Positions 17,205-25,435 of a stretch of DNA of 64,000 bases are shown here, one piece after another. The stretch covers positions 232,995 to 296,994 of the forward strand of contig NZ_JANHDJ010000006.1 in the NCBI RefSeq assembly GCF_024494645.1, read 5' to 3'. A model generated the notes under the pieces. It saw only the letters and a program-made list of their open reading frames with translations. It was not told where the DNA came from and made no database searches. Position numbers and translations under genes: made by a program. This DNA is from Halohasta litorea (GTDB taxonomy: Archaea > Halobacteriota > Halobacteria > Halobacteriales > Haloferacaceae). Position 1 is the stretch's first letter. Each line of letters opens with the position of its first letter.

Positions 17205-17831
17205 CTAGTTCTCGGACTCGATTGCGACTTCGATCCGGTCGCCATCTTGAACAAGATCTCCCAACTCCGCGACCTCGCCGTTGACATGAACGGTGATATC
17301 CGCATTCGCCGTATCATCCGTGACCGCTTCAGTAACTAACACCGACCCACCATCGACGGTGACCACGCCCAGTTCTTCGAGCCCTTCGGCAATCCGCAGA
17401 CGGTCTTCTGTCGGGACGTTCATGTGCCACATCGAACTCCCCTCAGCAACGTAGAACGCTTCACCGTCTGCGAACTCAGCCGCGTCCACTTGCTCGCCGT
17501 CGACGGTGATCTCCATTTCGCCTTGTTCGTACACCCAATCTCCAGTCGTATCCGCCGGTGTCGCATCAGCAGTCCCGATACCTAGCATCTGGACTGCGAA
17601 CACACCGATGACAAGCGCGAACCCACCTGCGAAAATCCCCGCGACGATCGCCGGCTTGAGCTCCTTGTCATCTTCGAGTTTGCCCACGTTGCCTTCCCAG
17701 ACATTTTCTACTAATCGCTTGTCAACCGCGCCAAGCTCATCAAAATGCTCCTCCGCCAAGTGCGTGAGAAACTCCTGATCGTGGCTGTCGCCACAATCGA
17801 CAGTCTCCTCACAGTAGTCGCAATCGACCAT
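17205..17831 (-). CDS. Zinc-finger, single-membrane-span protein, unknown
   Basis: 208 residues from ATG 17831; a GTG two codons earlier is possible. The N-terminus MVDCDYCEETVDCGDSHDQ...HLAEEHF has Cys/His spacing like a small zinc finger. A membrane span follows at about residues 60-85 (IVAGIFAGGFALVIGVFAVQML). The C-terminal ~120 residues are beta-rich and acidic, with EVAELGDLVQDGDRIEVAIESEN, reminiscent of a ubiquitin-like/ThiS-type ending, although no terminal GG is present. Topology is probably cytoplasmic zinc finger and external domain. No named family is recognised. Confidence 0.6.
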   Translation of the reverse strand: MVDCDYCEETVDCGDSHDQEFLTHLAEEHFDELGAVDKRLVENVWEGNVGKLEDDKELKPAIVAGIFAGGFALVIGVFAVQMLGIGTADATPADTTGDWVYEQGEMEITVDGEQVDAAEFADGEAFYVAEGSSMWHMNVPTEDRLRIAEGLEELGVVTVDGGSVLVTEAVTDDTANADITVHVNGEVAELGDLVQDGDRIEVAIESEN

Positions 17832-17924
17832 ACACACCCATAGCTTTCATCTGTAGAATAGTTTCTGGTCAACTTCACCCACCCGATGTGGTGCCTGCTG
17901 GGTTACAGCACCATCCAACACCCG

Positions 17925-18830
17925 CTAATCCGAGCCAAAAGCAAACTGCATCGTGACGTACGACACGAAAATGGTCAGTAGTATCTCTAATATGGGTAGA
18001 TATTGCTCTGAACCGTGCAGTGTATGAATTACGGCACCGGCACCGATCAAGGCGACTCCAATAATCCTCCACCGTCGGTGGCTCTCCACCGAAAGGGGGA
18101 GAATCAATCGAGGCATCGTGAACAACGGATCGGTTACACAGTCCCGGATAGCTTCCGGGGGAATCTCCCACTTCCACTCGTCATCAAAGTAGGTGATGTC
18201 AGACCAATATTCGATAGTATGATCCCCTATAGTTTCAAACACGACTAGGGCCTCAGCCATATCTCCAGCATCTTCGATAGTAAACTCGTCAAAGTCCTTC
18301 ATTAGCCATATCACCTTGCTATGAAGCATGTCATCTCTCGACCGGGTTATTCTGGGGTACGCCCAAATCCCACCCCCCAAAAAGAAACTACCAACAAGGA
18401 AAATAACTGCGACCAAAGCACTCATCAAGAAATCTGCCCACCCGGACAATACGCTTGTTACCATCAGTAGCCCCGAAACAATACTACCTCCCCACAGAAC
18501 CTGAGGAAGCACGACGAACAACATCGCCAATATGTAGCCCGACTCGATCATAAAAGCACTCCAAGCCGGTGAGAGAAATGGCGGAATCGCACCGCTGCCA
18601 TGTCCACTCAGCGACGCGGCAACGCCGATCGCGAGAAACACACTCATCCCACTCACCATCAGCGAATACCCCCCGACAATCCAATTAGATCCAAGGAGCG
18701 GGACGGACTCCACCGGATTCACCACTACTGCGATAAGAATAGCCCCGAGGAGACCAACGTGAAGGCCGATCGCCCGCGGTTGAGTGAACATCAGTTGAAA
18801 CGACCTACCTACTTCCCGGATATACGCCAT
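17925..18830 (-). CDS. Polytopic membrane protein, unknown
   Basis: 301 residues with hydrophobic segments near 18-40, 50-75, 90-112, 118-155, 250-268 and 275-297. A soluble loop at about 160-245 (SRDDMLHSKVIWLMKDFDEFTIEDAGDMAEALVVFETIGDHTIEYWSDITYFDDEWKW) lies between them. The motif-poor sequence shows no known family. Base composition is somewhat more AT-rich than its neighbours. It is divergent from the YdjM-like gene. Confidence 0.6.
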   Translation of the reverse strand: MAYIREVGRSFQLMFTQPRAIGLHVGLLGAILIAVVVNPVESVPLLGSNWIVGGYSLMVSGMSVFLAIGVAASLSGHGSGAIPPFLSPAWSAFMIESGYILAMLFVVLPQVLWGGSIVSGLLMVTSVLSGWADFLMSALVAVIFLVGSFFLGGGIWAYPRITRSRDDMLHSKVIWLMKDFDEFTIEDAGDMAEALVVFETIGDHTIEYWSDITYFDDEWKWEIPPEAIRDCVTDPLFTMPRLILPLSVESHRRWRIIGVALIGAGAVIHTLHGSEQYLPILEILLTIFVSYVTMQFAFGSD

Positions 18831-19012
18831 TCTAAACCAACCGACTCTACCCGCAACTATCTAGGTTTCGGTCAAATAAACCCCAAGATGGCCCTCCACC
18901 ATGTTGATCAGGATTGGACGCCACCCATACAACGACAAGCCACCACCGGGGTAGACTTTTATCAAGTGAACGCGAACCAGCGTCTAACACCGTCTCAGAG
19001 CGGTTTGATACA

Positions 19013-19546
19013 ATGTATAAAAACGGCCACATCGGATTAGCACTCTTGTTTGCCGCACCGTTCGCCTTCCTCTTCGGGATCCTCTTCGGACCTCACTGGG
19101 GAGTGCTCACTCTCGTATTCTCATTCACGACGGCCCGAGTTCCCGACATGGACCAACGACTCAAGATCCTCACCCACCGTGGATTCACGCACACTATCTG
19201 GTTCGCGCTCATCGTCAGTGTGGCTATGGGCTCTCTCGTCACACAGCTCGTTTCGATACTGGAGTTCAACACGATCGGCAACGGAGAATTCCTCTCGTGG
19301 CTCGTAGCAGACATACCGACCCTCCTCCTTGCGACATTCGGTTTCATGCTCGGATTCATCAGCCACCTCGTCGGTGACATCCTAACCGAGGCCTACGACT
19401 ATACGATCAATCCGTATTGGCCCATCTCCAACAAACCGTACACTCTCGGCTGGGCAACGGCCGATTCGCGCCTCTGGAACTGGGGGCTACTGCTTTGCGG
19501 GTCCGTCAGTGCCGGTACTGTTCTGTTTTTGATCGCTCTGTCTTGA
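19013..19546 (+). CDS. YdjM/DUF457-type membrane metal-dependent hydrolase-like protein
   Basis: 177 residues from ATG 19013. GHIGLALLFAAPF at the N-terminus, VPDMDQRLKILTHRGFTHTIWFAL and GFMLGFISHLVGDILT are the conserved Asp/His motifs of the YdjM family (inner-membrane, putative metal-dependent hydrolase, LexA-regulated in Escherichia coli). Four hydrophobic segments are present. ACTTTTATC at 18953-18961 predicts a start near 18985, giving a leader of roughly 28 bases. An upstream ATG at 18914 would precede this promoter, so it is rejected. Biochemical function is not established for the family. Confidence 0.75.
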   Translation: MYKNGHIGLALLFAAPFAFLFGILFGPHWGVLTLVFSFTTARVPDMDQRLKILTHRGFTHTIWFALIVSVAMGSLVTQLVSILEFNTIGNGEFLSWLVADIPTLLLATFGFMLGFISHLVGDILTEAYDYTINPYWPISNKPYTLGWATADSRLWNWGLLLCGSVSAGTVLFLIALS

Positions 19547-19607
19547 GATCCAGCTTATATTTTTAACCCCCGAGTTTAGCTGAAGGTTTAGTAGTAGGTG
19601 AACAAAC

Positions 19608-20024
19608 ATGTCTACCCGAACTAGCACACCGCCGAGCGACAGTGGAGTACAGCCAGAAGACCACGCTGAACCCGCAGACGGTACCGATAGTGGAGACGAA
19701 TCTTCCCCGGCCAACAGTGACTCGACGACTGGTCGGGAAGCGTTCGACATCGCCGCAGAACAGCAGATGACGTTTGGCGATAGTGGCGAACTGGAGCCCG
19801 CAGAGGATGCGATCACGACCACTCTCGATCAGTTCGATGTCGACGTCGACAAGCGAGAACGGGAGAGCCGTCTTGACCGCCCTGAAGCCACGGGACTCCT
19901 GTGTGACGATCGCCCTGAGGTAACCCGCAGTAGCGAAGGTGAACAAGCCAATCTCTTCGCCGACGCCGAAGAAGACCAGCAGACCCTTTCCGGCGATAAC
20001 GCTGCTAACCAGAGTCTCTTCTAA
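19608..20024 (+). CDS. Acidic low-complexity protein, unknown
   Basis: 138 residues, rich in Asp, Glu, Ser and Thr, probably disordered. A few short hydrophobic motifs stand out: TTTLDQFDV, QANLFADAEED and the C-terminal NQSLF. TTTLDQF resembles a PCNA-interacting peptide (QxxLxxF) with Thr in place of Gln, which is suggestive given the element-encoded PCNA but weak. The promoter TATTTTTAACCCCCGAG (19558-19574) is of the same type as those in the 58-61 kb cluster. Short leader of about 20 bases. Confidence 0.6.
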   Translation: MSTRTSTPPSDSGVQPEDHAEPADGTDSGDESSPANSDSTTGREAFDIAAEQQMTFGDSGELEPAEDAITTTLDQFDVDVDKRERESRLDRPEATGLLCDDRPEVTRSSEGEQANLFADAEEDQQTLSGDNAANQSLF

Positions 20025-20116
20025 CCCAGCTCGAACAGTCTCTACACTAGGTTCACCAGTTCTCCCGAAACACACTCTAGCTTACCTTTAAGGACTCTCA
20101 CCAACTCATCTCACCC

Positions 20117-21088
20117 ATGACCGACGACAATTACCCCGACGACGACCGCCTCCCCGAGGATGAAAACCTCGGTACTGCCGGGACGCCTCGGTCTTCTGGA
20201 CGGGAATTACATACTCACTCCTCCAATTTTGAAGACCAATCAGACGAGCAGGCCCCCTCATTTTGCGAAATCTGCGGGTGTTCTATCCCACCGACCGACT
20301 CCCGGTGTGTTGACCACGAGGTCACCAACACCGCAGAAAAGCGCGATGCTGGACATCAGTGGAAATACTCCCACGTCGCGCTCGCCATCGTCCCCGCTAA
20401 TAGCAAGATACACGCACTCGCTCTTGCCTCCGCGGTGTTCAAACGGCGAACTGGTGTACCTGGCGATGGGCGTAGCTTTGAACTCATCGAGACCATGGAT
20501 AGCCCCTCCGACACGATCACATCTGGCTGGGGCGGTCACCTCCCCGAAGCTGTTCCCGTCAACGACCCGTCTGGGAAGTCGCTCCTCGAGTCGGCGATCT
20601 CCAAATTAGATGCGGAGGCAGACTCGACCAACGCCTCTCACGCCGACATTGATTTCAGCCAGTTTTCCACTCTATCCTCAAAGGATTACATTTTCCTCGA
20701 GAACAGCGATCCAGTCCACCCGGACTCACCCGATGACACGATGTTCTCTGGGGTAGAGGAGAATGGAAAAGAACAGTGGGTGGTCCCCGCGCTCCTCTTT
20801 CAGCGGAGCTACAACACTGGCGACAACCCAGTCAGATTCCGCAACTGCGCGCACTGTGAGTCGGCGCAAAAACACGTCTTCGACGGCATCAGAAGCCGAA
20901 AAGCTGGAAACAACCGGGCTGGTCGTTGGATCTGTTTGGCCTGCCACACAGCTTCCGAAGGTCCGATACCCCGAGCAAAAGCCACGTGGGAGAACTCGGA
21001 ACCGGCCGACCCGACCGAGGAAGACCTCGACAAAAACCACCATGAATCCGTGATGAGTACCTTAGAAGAGAAGGGGGAACTTGAATAG
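20117..21088 (+). CDS. Large acidic protein with two zinc-binding clusters, unknown
   Basis: 323 residues. The N-terminal 45 are acidic and disordered. CEICGCSIPPTDSRCVDH (about residues 50-67) is a first Cys/His cluster. A second pair, CAHC...CLAC, sits near residues 245-282 with SRKAGNNRAGRWIC between, like a zinc ribbon. Between them lies a domain with SHVALAIVPANSKIHALALASAVFKRRTG and VVPALLFQRSYNTG. CTTTAAGG about 30 bases before the ATG indicates a leaderless or near-leaderless transcript. Similar Cys-rich N-termini occur in uncharacterised haloarchaeal plasmid proteins. Nucleic-acid binding is a guess. Confidence 0.6.
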   Translation: MTDDNYPDDDRLPEDENLGTAGTPRSSGRELHTHSSNFEDQSDEQAPSFCEICGCSIPPTDSRCVDHEVTNTAEKRDAGHQWKYSHVALAIVPANSKIHALALASAVFKRRTGVPGDGRSFELIETMDSPSDTITSGWGGHLPEAVPVNDPSGKSLLESAISKLDAEADSTNASHADIDFSQFSTLSSKDYIFLENSDPVHPDSPDDTMFSGVEENGKEQWVVPALLFQRSYNTGDNPVRFRNCAHCESAQKHVFDGIRSRKAGNNRAGRWICLACHTASEGPIPRAKATWENSEPADPTEEDLDKNHHESVMSTLEEKGELE

Positions 21089-21124
21089 GACTGCCGTCAG
21101 AGGGGTGTGTAAGAGGCAGATCAT

Positions 21125-21517
21125 ATGTTCGAGAAAATCCCCGGCGTAGGAAGCGGGGAGAAGACCGCTGATACCGACCCGGAGGATTCGCTCTCCGACA
21201 TCACAGTCGAAGAAGTCAAAGAGAACGACGATCTCTCAGCTGAGGACCTCCCACGAGATGTGAAGATGCGACTACTGTTCTCAGAAGCACCGACCACATT
21301 CAGGCAGATGAAAAACAAGTGGGAAAACGAGCGGATCGAACTCTACTTCCTGCTATTTTCCGTCGTCGCAGCGACCGGGATGCTGGTTCTCATGCTCTAC
21401 GATAGGACGTACTACGTCCTCGGGTTATTCGCACTCTACACCGTGATCATGATCCCGCTACTGTATATCCACGAAGAGGAGAGATACTTCCAGAACGACG
21501 GAGAATTATTCAAGTAA
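21125..21517 (+). CDS. Small two-span membrane protein, unknown
   Basis: 130 residues. The acidic N-terminal half (EKTADTDPEDSLSDITVEEVKENDDLSAEDLP) is followed by a helical segment and two hydrophobic spans (about 77-95 and 99-118). A charged tail follows (HEEERYFQNDGELFK). GAGG at 21112-21115 gives ribosome-binding support. It lies 36 bases after the previous gene and may share its transcript. Convergent to the next gene with only four bases between. Confidence 0.55.
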   Translation: MFEKIPGVGSGEKTADTDPEDSLSDITVEEVKENDDLSAEDLPRDVKMRLLFSEAPTTFRQMKNKWENERIELYFLLFSVVAATGMLVLMLYDRTYYVLGLFALYTVIMIPLLYIHEEERYFQNDGELFK

Positions 21518-21521
21518 CCCC

Positions 21522-22286
21522 CTAGGACGCATCAGACCGCTGAACCAGATCAGCAAGCTCCTCCCCCCAGTCACTCTCTGCCTTCCGTAGCTCAGCCCGG
21601 ATCGTCTCTGGCTGGATCCCTTTCAGTTCCGCGAGTGCTTTAGGATCTGAACCCGCTTCAGTCGCGAACACACTCAGATAGTAGTAGACTGCCCGTGTGA
21701 ACCCCTGCCCGTCTGCCGATAGAATCATAGACGCAAGCACATCTGCGCCATGTGAATACCCGGTGTTCCATCCATCTTCAAGAGTAACCAACACCCCAGC
21801 TAGATCACCGAACAACGCGGTCGCCTGAACGCAATCTTGCTCTTCGAGTTTCCGACGAACCGACTCTGGAAGGTCCTCGACTTCTCGATTCGACAGTTGC
21901 CGCCAAGGGACGCCACCCTGTTTCAACAGATCTGATATCCCCGACTGTCTACTCGCTACGCCTTCTATGTGGTCCACCCCGTGAACGAAGACCCCTGACG
22001 AGCCTCCGATATCGACCGGTCGAGAACGCAACTGCGGCGAGTCTGTGTATACGACGTATCCTACTGTTACCCTTGTAGGAAGGCCACCCCTCGTTTGAGA
22101 GGGTCGCTCTTCGGCGGAACCCGTTGATTCACTTCGATCAGTGGTGGTTTCTCCCTGCTTTTTTCTTTGTGTATCCCACATCTCGGGTTGGTTGGTACCC
22201 CCTCCGTCTTGCGATGCTGTGCCGACTAACCGAAATGGGTCTCGGGGTTCTCGAGACCGACTAAGTGATTTCTCTTTTCCCCTCAT
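21522..22286 (-). CDS. Unknown soluble protein, 254 residues
   Basis: The N-terminal ~70 residues are polar and disordered. Residues ~70-250 form a folded domain: VTVGYVVYTDSPQLRSRPVDIGGSSGVFVHGVDHIEGV is beta-rich, then a helical C-terminal half with AVYYYLSVFATEAGSDPKALAELKGIQPETIRAELRKAE, which looks like a helix-turn-helix-type DNA-binding unit. A minus-strand TTTTAG lies about 30 bases before the ATG. I do not recognise the family; a transcription or replication regulator is possible. Confidence 0.55.
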   Translation of the reverse strand: MRGKEKSLSRSREPRDPFRLVGTASQDGGGTNQPEMWDTQRKKQGETTTDRSESTGSAEERPSQTRGGLPTRVTVGYVVYTDSPQLRSRPVDIGGSSGVFVHGVDHIEGVASRQSGISDLLKQGGVPWRQLSNREVEDLPESVRRKLEEQDCVQATALFGDLAGVLVTLEDGWNTGYSHGADVLASMILSADGQGFTRAVYYYLSVFATEAGSDPKALAELKGIQPETIRAELRKAESDWGEELADLVQRSDAS

Positions 22287-22476
22287 ATCTACCGCGTCAC
22301 GCCCCGAGAACTAAAATCTATGTGCGGGGCCTACCTCCTCACCACCCCCGGAAACATAATATAGGCAGGCTCAGAAGTAGAATTCACAACCGGAGACAAA
22401 GGCCCGCTGTATTAACGAGCCGAATCGTTGATCTGGCCTTTTCCAAAATGAACCCCTCCGGCAACTGAACACACGC

Positions 22477-23484
22477 ATGACTGACATCAAACATCAAGAT
22501 CACGTCGACGAGGTCCGTGAGGCATTGGAAAGTGCCGAAAAAGACGGTATCTCAGTCGAAACGACCGATGAAGCGATCTCGAACGCCATCGAAGATCACA
22601 GACAGAAACGAGTCGATCCCGAAGACGCAGTTCGCTACGTCTCCCGGAGTCTCCTCCGAGAAGCCGGCGCGGATAACCCTCGCCAGTACATCTCTGGTGG
22701 GAGTAACCCATCGCCTCCCTCGGGCGTCAACCCGCAACTAACCGCCAGCCAACTCGAAGAAGAAGGTGAGTGGATCGAGTTCATCGGCACCGTCATCGAG
22801 GCCTACGATCCCTCGTACAGTGAGATGGACCAGCAGGGACGTCTCGCTGATGAAACCGGGACTGTTCGATTCGTCTCGTGGCAGAACTCCGGCTTCGAGA
22901 CCGAGCTGGTCACTGGGGAAACCTACCGATTCGATCCCGTTGTGACGACGGAATTCGACGGGAACGTCGAATTGAAGCTCACGGGAACGACCCAAGCGGA
23001 ACGTCTCGAAGGCGACGACGCACTCGGCATCGATCCTGACACCTACACGGAAACCATCGAGGGCGTCCTCGTCGATTTCCAAGACCAGATGGGCCTGATC
23101 GAACGCTGCCCCAACGAAACGTGCCGGCGGGTCCTTCAGGATCCGACCGTCTGCCCCGACTGTGGTGAAGTGGAATCCGAGACAGACATCCGGACGAAAG
23201 CCGTCGTCGACGACGGCGAAGACTCTTGGACGGTCTTTCTCAACGCCGAGCAGACCGACTCGCTCGCGCAGTTAACGTTCGAGCAGGCCGAGCAGTTAGT
23301 CGAGAAATACGACTACACCGGAGTCGTCAAAGAGTACATCGTCAGCCAACTCCACGGTGAATACATCCGATTCCACGGTCGCGACCGCGGCCGATCGTTC
23401 AACGTCTCCGACTTCGAGTTACTCAACCCGCCGTCCGTGACTGACCTCGAGAACGTCAAACAAGAGCTCGAACAGCTCCCGTAA
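22477..23484 (+). CDS. RPA-like single-stranded DNA-binding protein (haloarchaeal RPA1/RPA3 type)
   Basis: 335 residues. After a helical N-terminal region (about 1-85), an OB fold runs from EGEWIEFIGTVIEAYDP through GRLADETGTVRFVSWQNSG and YRFDPVVTTEFDGNVELKLTGTT. A zinc finger follows (CPNETCRRVLQDPTVCPDCG, around 210-229), then a C-terminal domain with WTVFLNAEQTDSLAQLTFEQAEQL and GEYIRFHGRDRGR. This matches haloarchaeal RPA proteins, which coat ssDNA in replication and repair. It is followed after 8 bases by its RPA-associated partner, the usual haloarchaeal operon order. It is probably the element's own copy alongside chromosomal ones. Confidence 0.85.
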   Translation: MTDIKHQDHVDEVREALESAEKDGISVETTDEAISNAIEDHRQKRVDPEDAVRYVSRSLLREAGADNPRQYISGGSNPSPPSGVNPQLTASQLEEEGEWIEFIGTVIEAYDPSYSEMDQQGRLADETGTVRFVSWQNSGFETELVTGETYRFDPVVTTEFDGNVELKLTGTTQAERLEGDDALGIDPDTYTETIEGVLVDFQDQMGLIERCPNETCRRVLQDPTVCPDCGEVESETDIRTKAVVDDGEDSWTVFLNAEQTDSLAQLTFEQAEQLVEKYDYTGVVKEYIVSQLHGEYIRFHGRDRGRSFNVSDFELLNPPSVTDLENVKQELEQLP

Positions 23485-23492
23485 CCAGACCC

Positions 23493-24134
23493 ATGAGCCA
23501 AAGCACACCATCACGAAATCCCGCCCGGCGCGTGTTCGCGTGGGAATACAAAGACGCAACGTACGAAGAAACGAGAGGAGACGGCGATCGATCGCCCAAC
23601 ATGGTTCTCCTCCCAACCGGCCAGTGGGCGCACCGCGTGTTCCTCGTCGGATCCCTCGTCGACATCGTCGACGACCCGGACAGCGAGAACTACATCCGCG
23701 GCGAACTTCAGGATCCCACTGGGCGATTCCCGATCGACGCCGGCCAGTTCGAACCAGAGGCAATCGCGAACATGCGGCAACTTGACCCGCCCGAATTTGT
23801 CGCCGTCACGGGAAAGGCAGTCACGTTCTCTGGTGATTCTGGGCCAGTCCCGAAGGTCCGCGTCGAGAGCATCACCGACATCCCTGAGGCCCTGTACGAT
23901 TCTTGGGTCAAAGACACCGCAGAGAAGACGGCCACCCGCCTCACGAACTTCAGTAACGACGCTAACGACGCAGCCGCTCTCGCAGCAGAGCGATACGGGA
24001 CTGACCTCGAGCAGTACCGCGACGCGGCGATCGAGGCGACAGAGGAGGTCCAAGAAATCATCCGCGAGGAGATGGCCGAAACCGAACCCGACCCGGATGC
24101 GTCCCCCACTGCCCCCGGCGTGGGACAGGACTAG
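23493..24134 (+). CDS. RPA-associated protein (RPAP, COG3390-type)
   Basis: 213 residues beginning with SRNPARRVFAWEYKDATY, the typical RPAP opening. An OB-like core follows (APNMVLLPTGQWAHRVFLVGSLVDIVDD, YIRGELQDPTGRFPIDAGQFEPEA, DPPEFVAVTGKAVTF). The end is helical and acidic. In Haloferax, rpa1 and rpa3 each form an operon with such a partner and the proteins bind each other. Here the gap is 8 bases, so co-translation is expected. The last ~35 residues are acidic and probably disordered. Confidence 0.85.
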   Translation: MSQSTPSRNPARRVFAWEYKDATYEETRGDGDRSPNMVLLPTGQWAHRVFLVGSLVDIVDDPDSENYIRGELQDPTGRFPIDAGQFEPEAIANMRQLDPPEFVAVTGKAVTFSGDSGPVPKVRVESITDIPEALYDSWVKDTAEKTATRLTNFSNDANDAAALAAERYGTDLEQYRDAAIEATEEVQEIIREEMAETEPDPDASPTAPGVGQD

Positions 24135-24197
24135 ATCGGCCGAACCCCACACTCCACGCTAAGCTACGTATCACCGTTTCACCACACCAATCCCCTA

Positions 24198-24743
24198 ATG
24201 GTCTACACCGAACTGACATCCTTCACTTGGCGTATTTTCGATATCAGCATCATCACTGCCGAAGCCCTCGGATGGGTTGCATTTATTATCGGAGGGCTGG
24301 GTCTCGTCGCGACGCGATCGAACCCAGCTACCCACAGGCGATTCAAAGGCCTCTTTCTGGGTGGCGGGATGGCACTCGTGTCCGTCCTCTTCGTCGGTGG
24401 ATTCTACGAAGCTACCTCGTACATCATGACTGGCCACACAAACGGGATCGGACACGCTGAGAGTATGTACCCGAATCTGTATCTCGAACAGTTCAGTGAT
24501 AACGATGGGATACTCCGGATACTGGACCTCTCAGGAACGTTCTCACAAATGGCTGCCATAACCGGTATGGCCGCAACGACATTCGGCTCGGCACTGTGGG
24601 GTATCACGAAACACCGCAGTATCTTCCGCTCAAAATCACAGAAGGTCACCTACGCTGGTATCGTTCTCATGGCCATGTCCGTAAGCGAACGGGCGTTTGC
24701 GGCGATCGTCCACGTCTTCATCAGCCTCATCTTCGGGGGCTGA
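24198..24743 (+). CDS. Four-span membrane protein at the start of the secretion block
   Basis: 181 residues with hydrophobic segments at about 20-42, 52-72, 118-138 and 150-178. A polar external or internal loop (TGHTNGIGHAESMYPNLYLEQFSDNDG) lies between spans two and three. No family is recognised. Its position ahead of a lipoprotein, a large envelope protein and VirB2/3/4-like genes makes an apparatus component possible. A GAAAC...GTTTC stem follows the stop at 24754-24773. Confidence 0.5.
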   Translation: MVYTELTSFTWRIFDISIITAEALGWVAFIIGGLGLVATRSNPATHRRFKGLFLGGGMALVSVLFVGGFYEATSYIMTGHTNGIGHAESMYPNLYLEQFSDNDGILRILDLSGTFSQMAAITGMAATTFGSALWGITKHRSIFRSKSQKVTYAGIVLMAMSVSERAFAAIVHVFISLIFGG

Positions 24744-24753
24744 TTCGGGTCTG

Positions 24754-24785
24754 AAACGACCTAATGTTGTTTCAACTACGCGAGC
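24754..24785 (+). terminator. Stem-loop after 24198-24743 gene
   Basis: GAAAC at 24754 pairs with GTTTC at 24769-24773 across a T-rich loop. A very similar GAAACG/CGTTTC stem lies at 28373-28393 after the pilin gene, suggesting a common terminator form. Confidence 0.3.
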
Positions 24786-24838
24786 CTACCCCCTAAAGGC
24801 TTATAAACACATTCGCTGTACACCGTAGTAGGCCTAAT

Positions 24839-25303
24839 ATGAGCCATAAGACCGAGTACACCCGACGCAAAGCAGTAGCCGCAGGAGCGTGTGGATTGGT
24901 TGGTGCGATCGCCGGTTGCGCCTCCGTGACGGGTGACAGTGGCGAAGAGTCGGTAGATGGACCCAATCCAAACCCAGAAATCGTTGAAGTTGTCTCCGAG
25001 ATCGGCAACTTCAGAAATACCGACGACCGGGCTCGGACCCTCATCTTAGTGAAGAACACTGGTCGTCTGGGTGAGTTTCGATTAACGATCGAAGCGTTAG
25101 GCGAGTCAGTCGCCCTTGAAGAGGCAGAACAGATCTTCTCACTCGACGCCGGCCAAGAGTATCAGACCCGGTTCGACATTTTCACCCACACGGGCGCGAC
25201 GGACATCCGTATCTTCATTGAGGCAACCAACTTCCCCGAGAATTTCGCAGAAACCGTGATCAACGAACAAGAGACGCCCGACAAAATCGACTTTAGCGGC
25301 TAA
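24839..25303 (+). CDS. Tat-exported lipoprotein, unknown
   Basis: 154 residues. TRRKAVAAGACGLVGAIAGC is a twin-arginine signal ending in a lipobox cysteine at residue 27, the usual haloarchaeal lipoprotein type. The mature domain is small and beta-rich, NPEIVEVVSEIGNFRNTDDRARTLILVKNTGRLGEFRLTIEALG, like an FxLYD/CARDB-type immunoglobulin fold. TTATAAA near 24799-24805 predicts a start about 12 bases before the ATG. It probably sits on the outer face of the membrane, perhaps supporting the nearby secretion apparatus. Confidence 0.75.
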   Translation: MSHKTEYTRRKAVAAGACGLVGAIAGCASVTGDSGEESVDGPNPNPEIVEVVSEIGNFRNTDDRARTLILVKNTGRLGEFRLTIEALGESVALEEAEQIFSLDAGQEYQTRFDIFTHTGATDIRIFIEATNFPENFAETVINEQETPDKIDFSG

Positions 25304-25435
25304 CGCCCATCTGGAGGGAGAACTGCCAATCTGTAAAACGTATCACCGTTGTGTGTCTTTATTTTGAACCGGATCGGGAAATTGAGGAAAAGGTATAAAT
25401 CAGCCCCTTTCGATGTCTCCACGTACATAGTACAC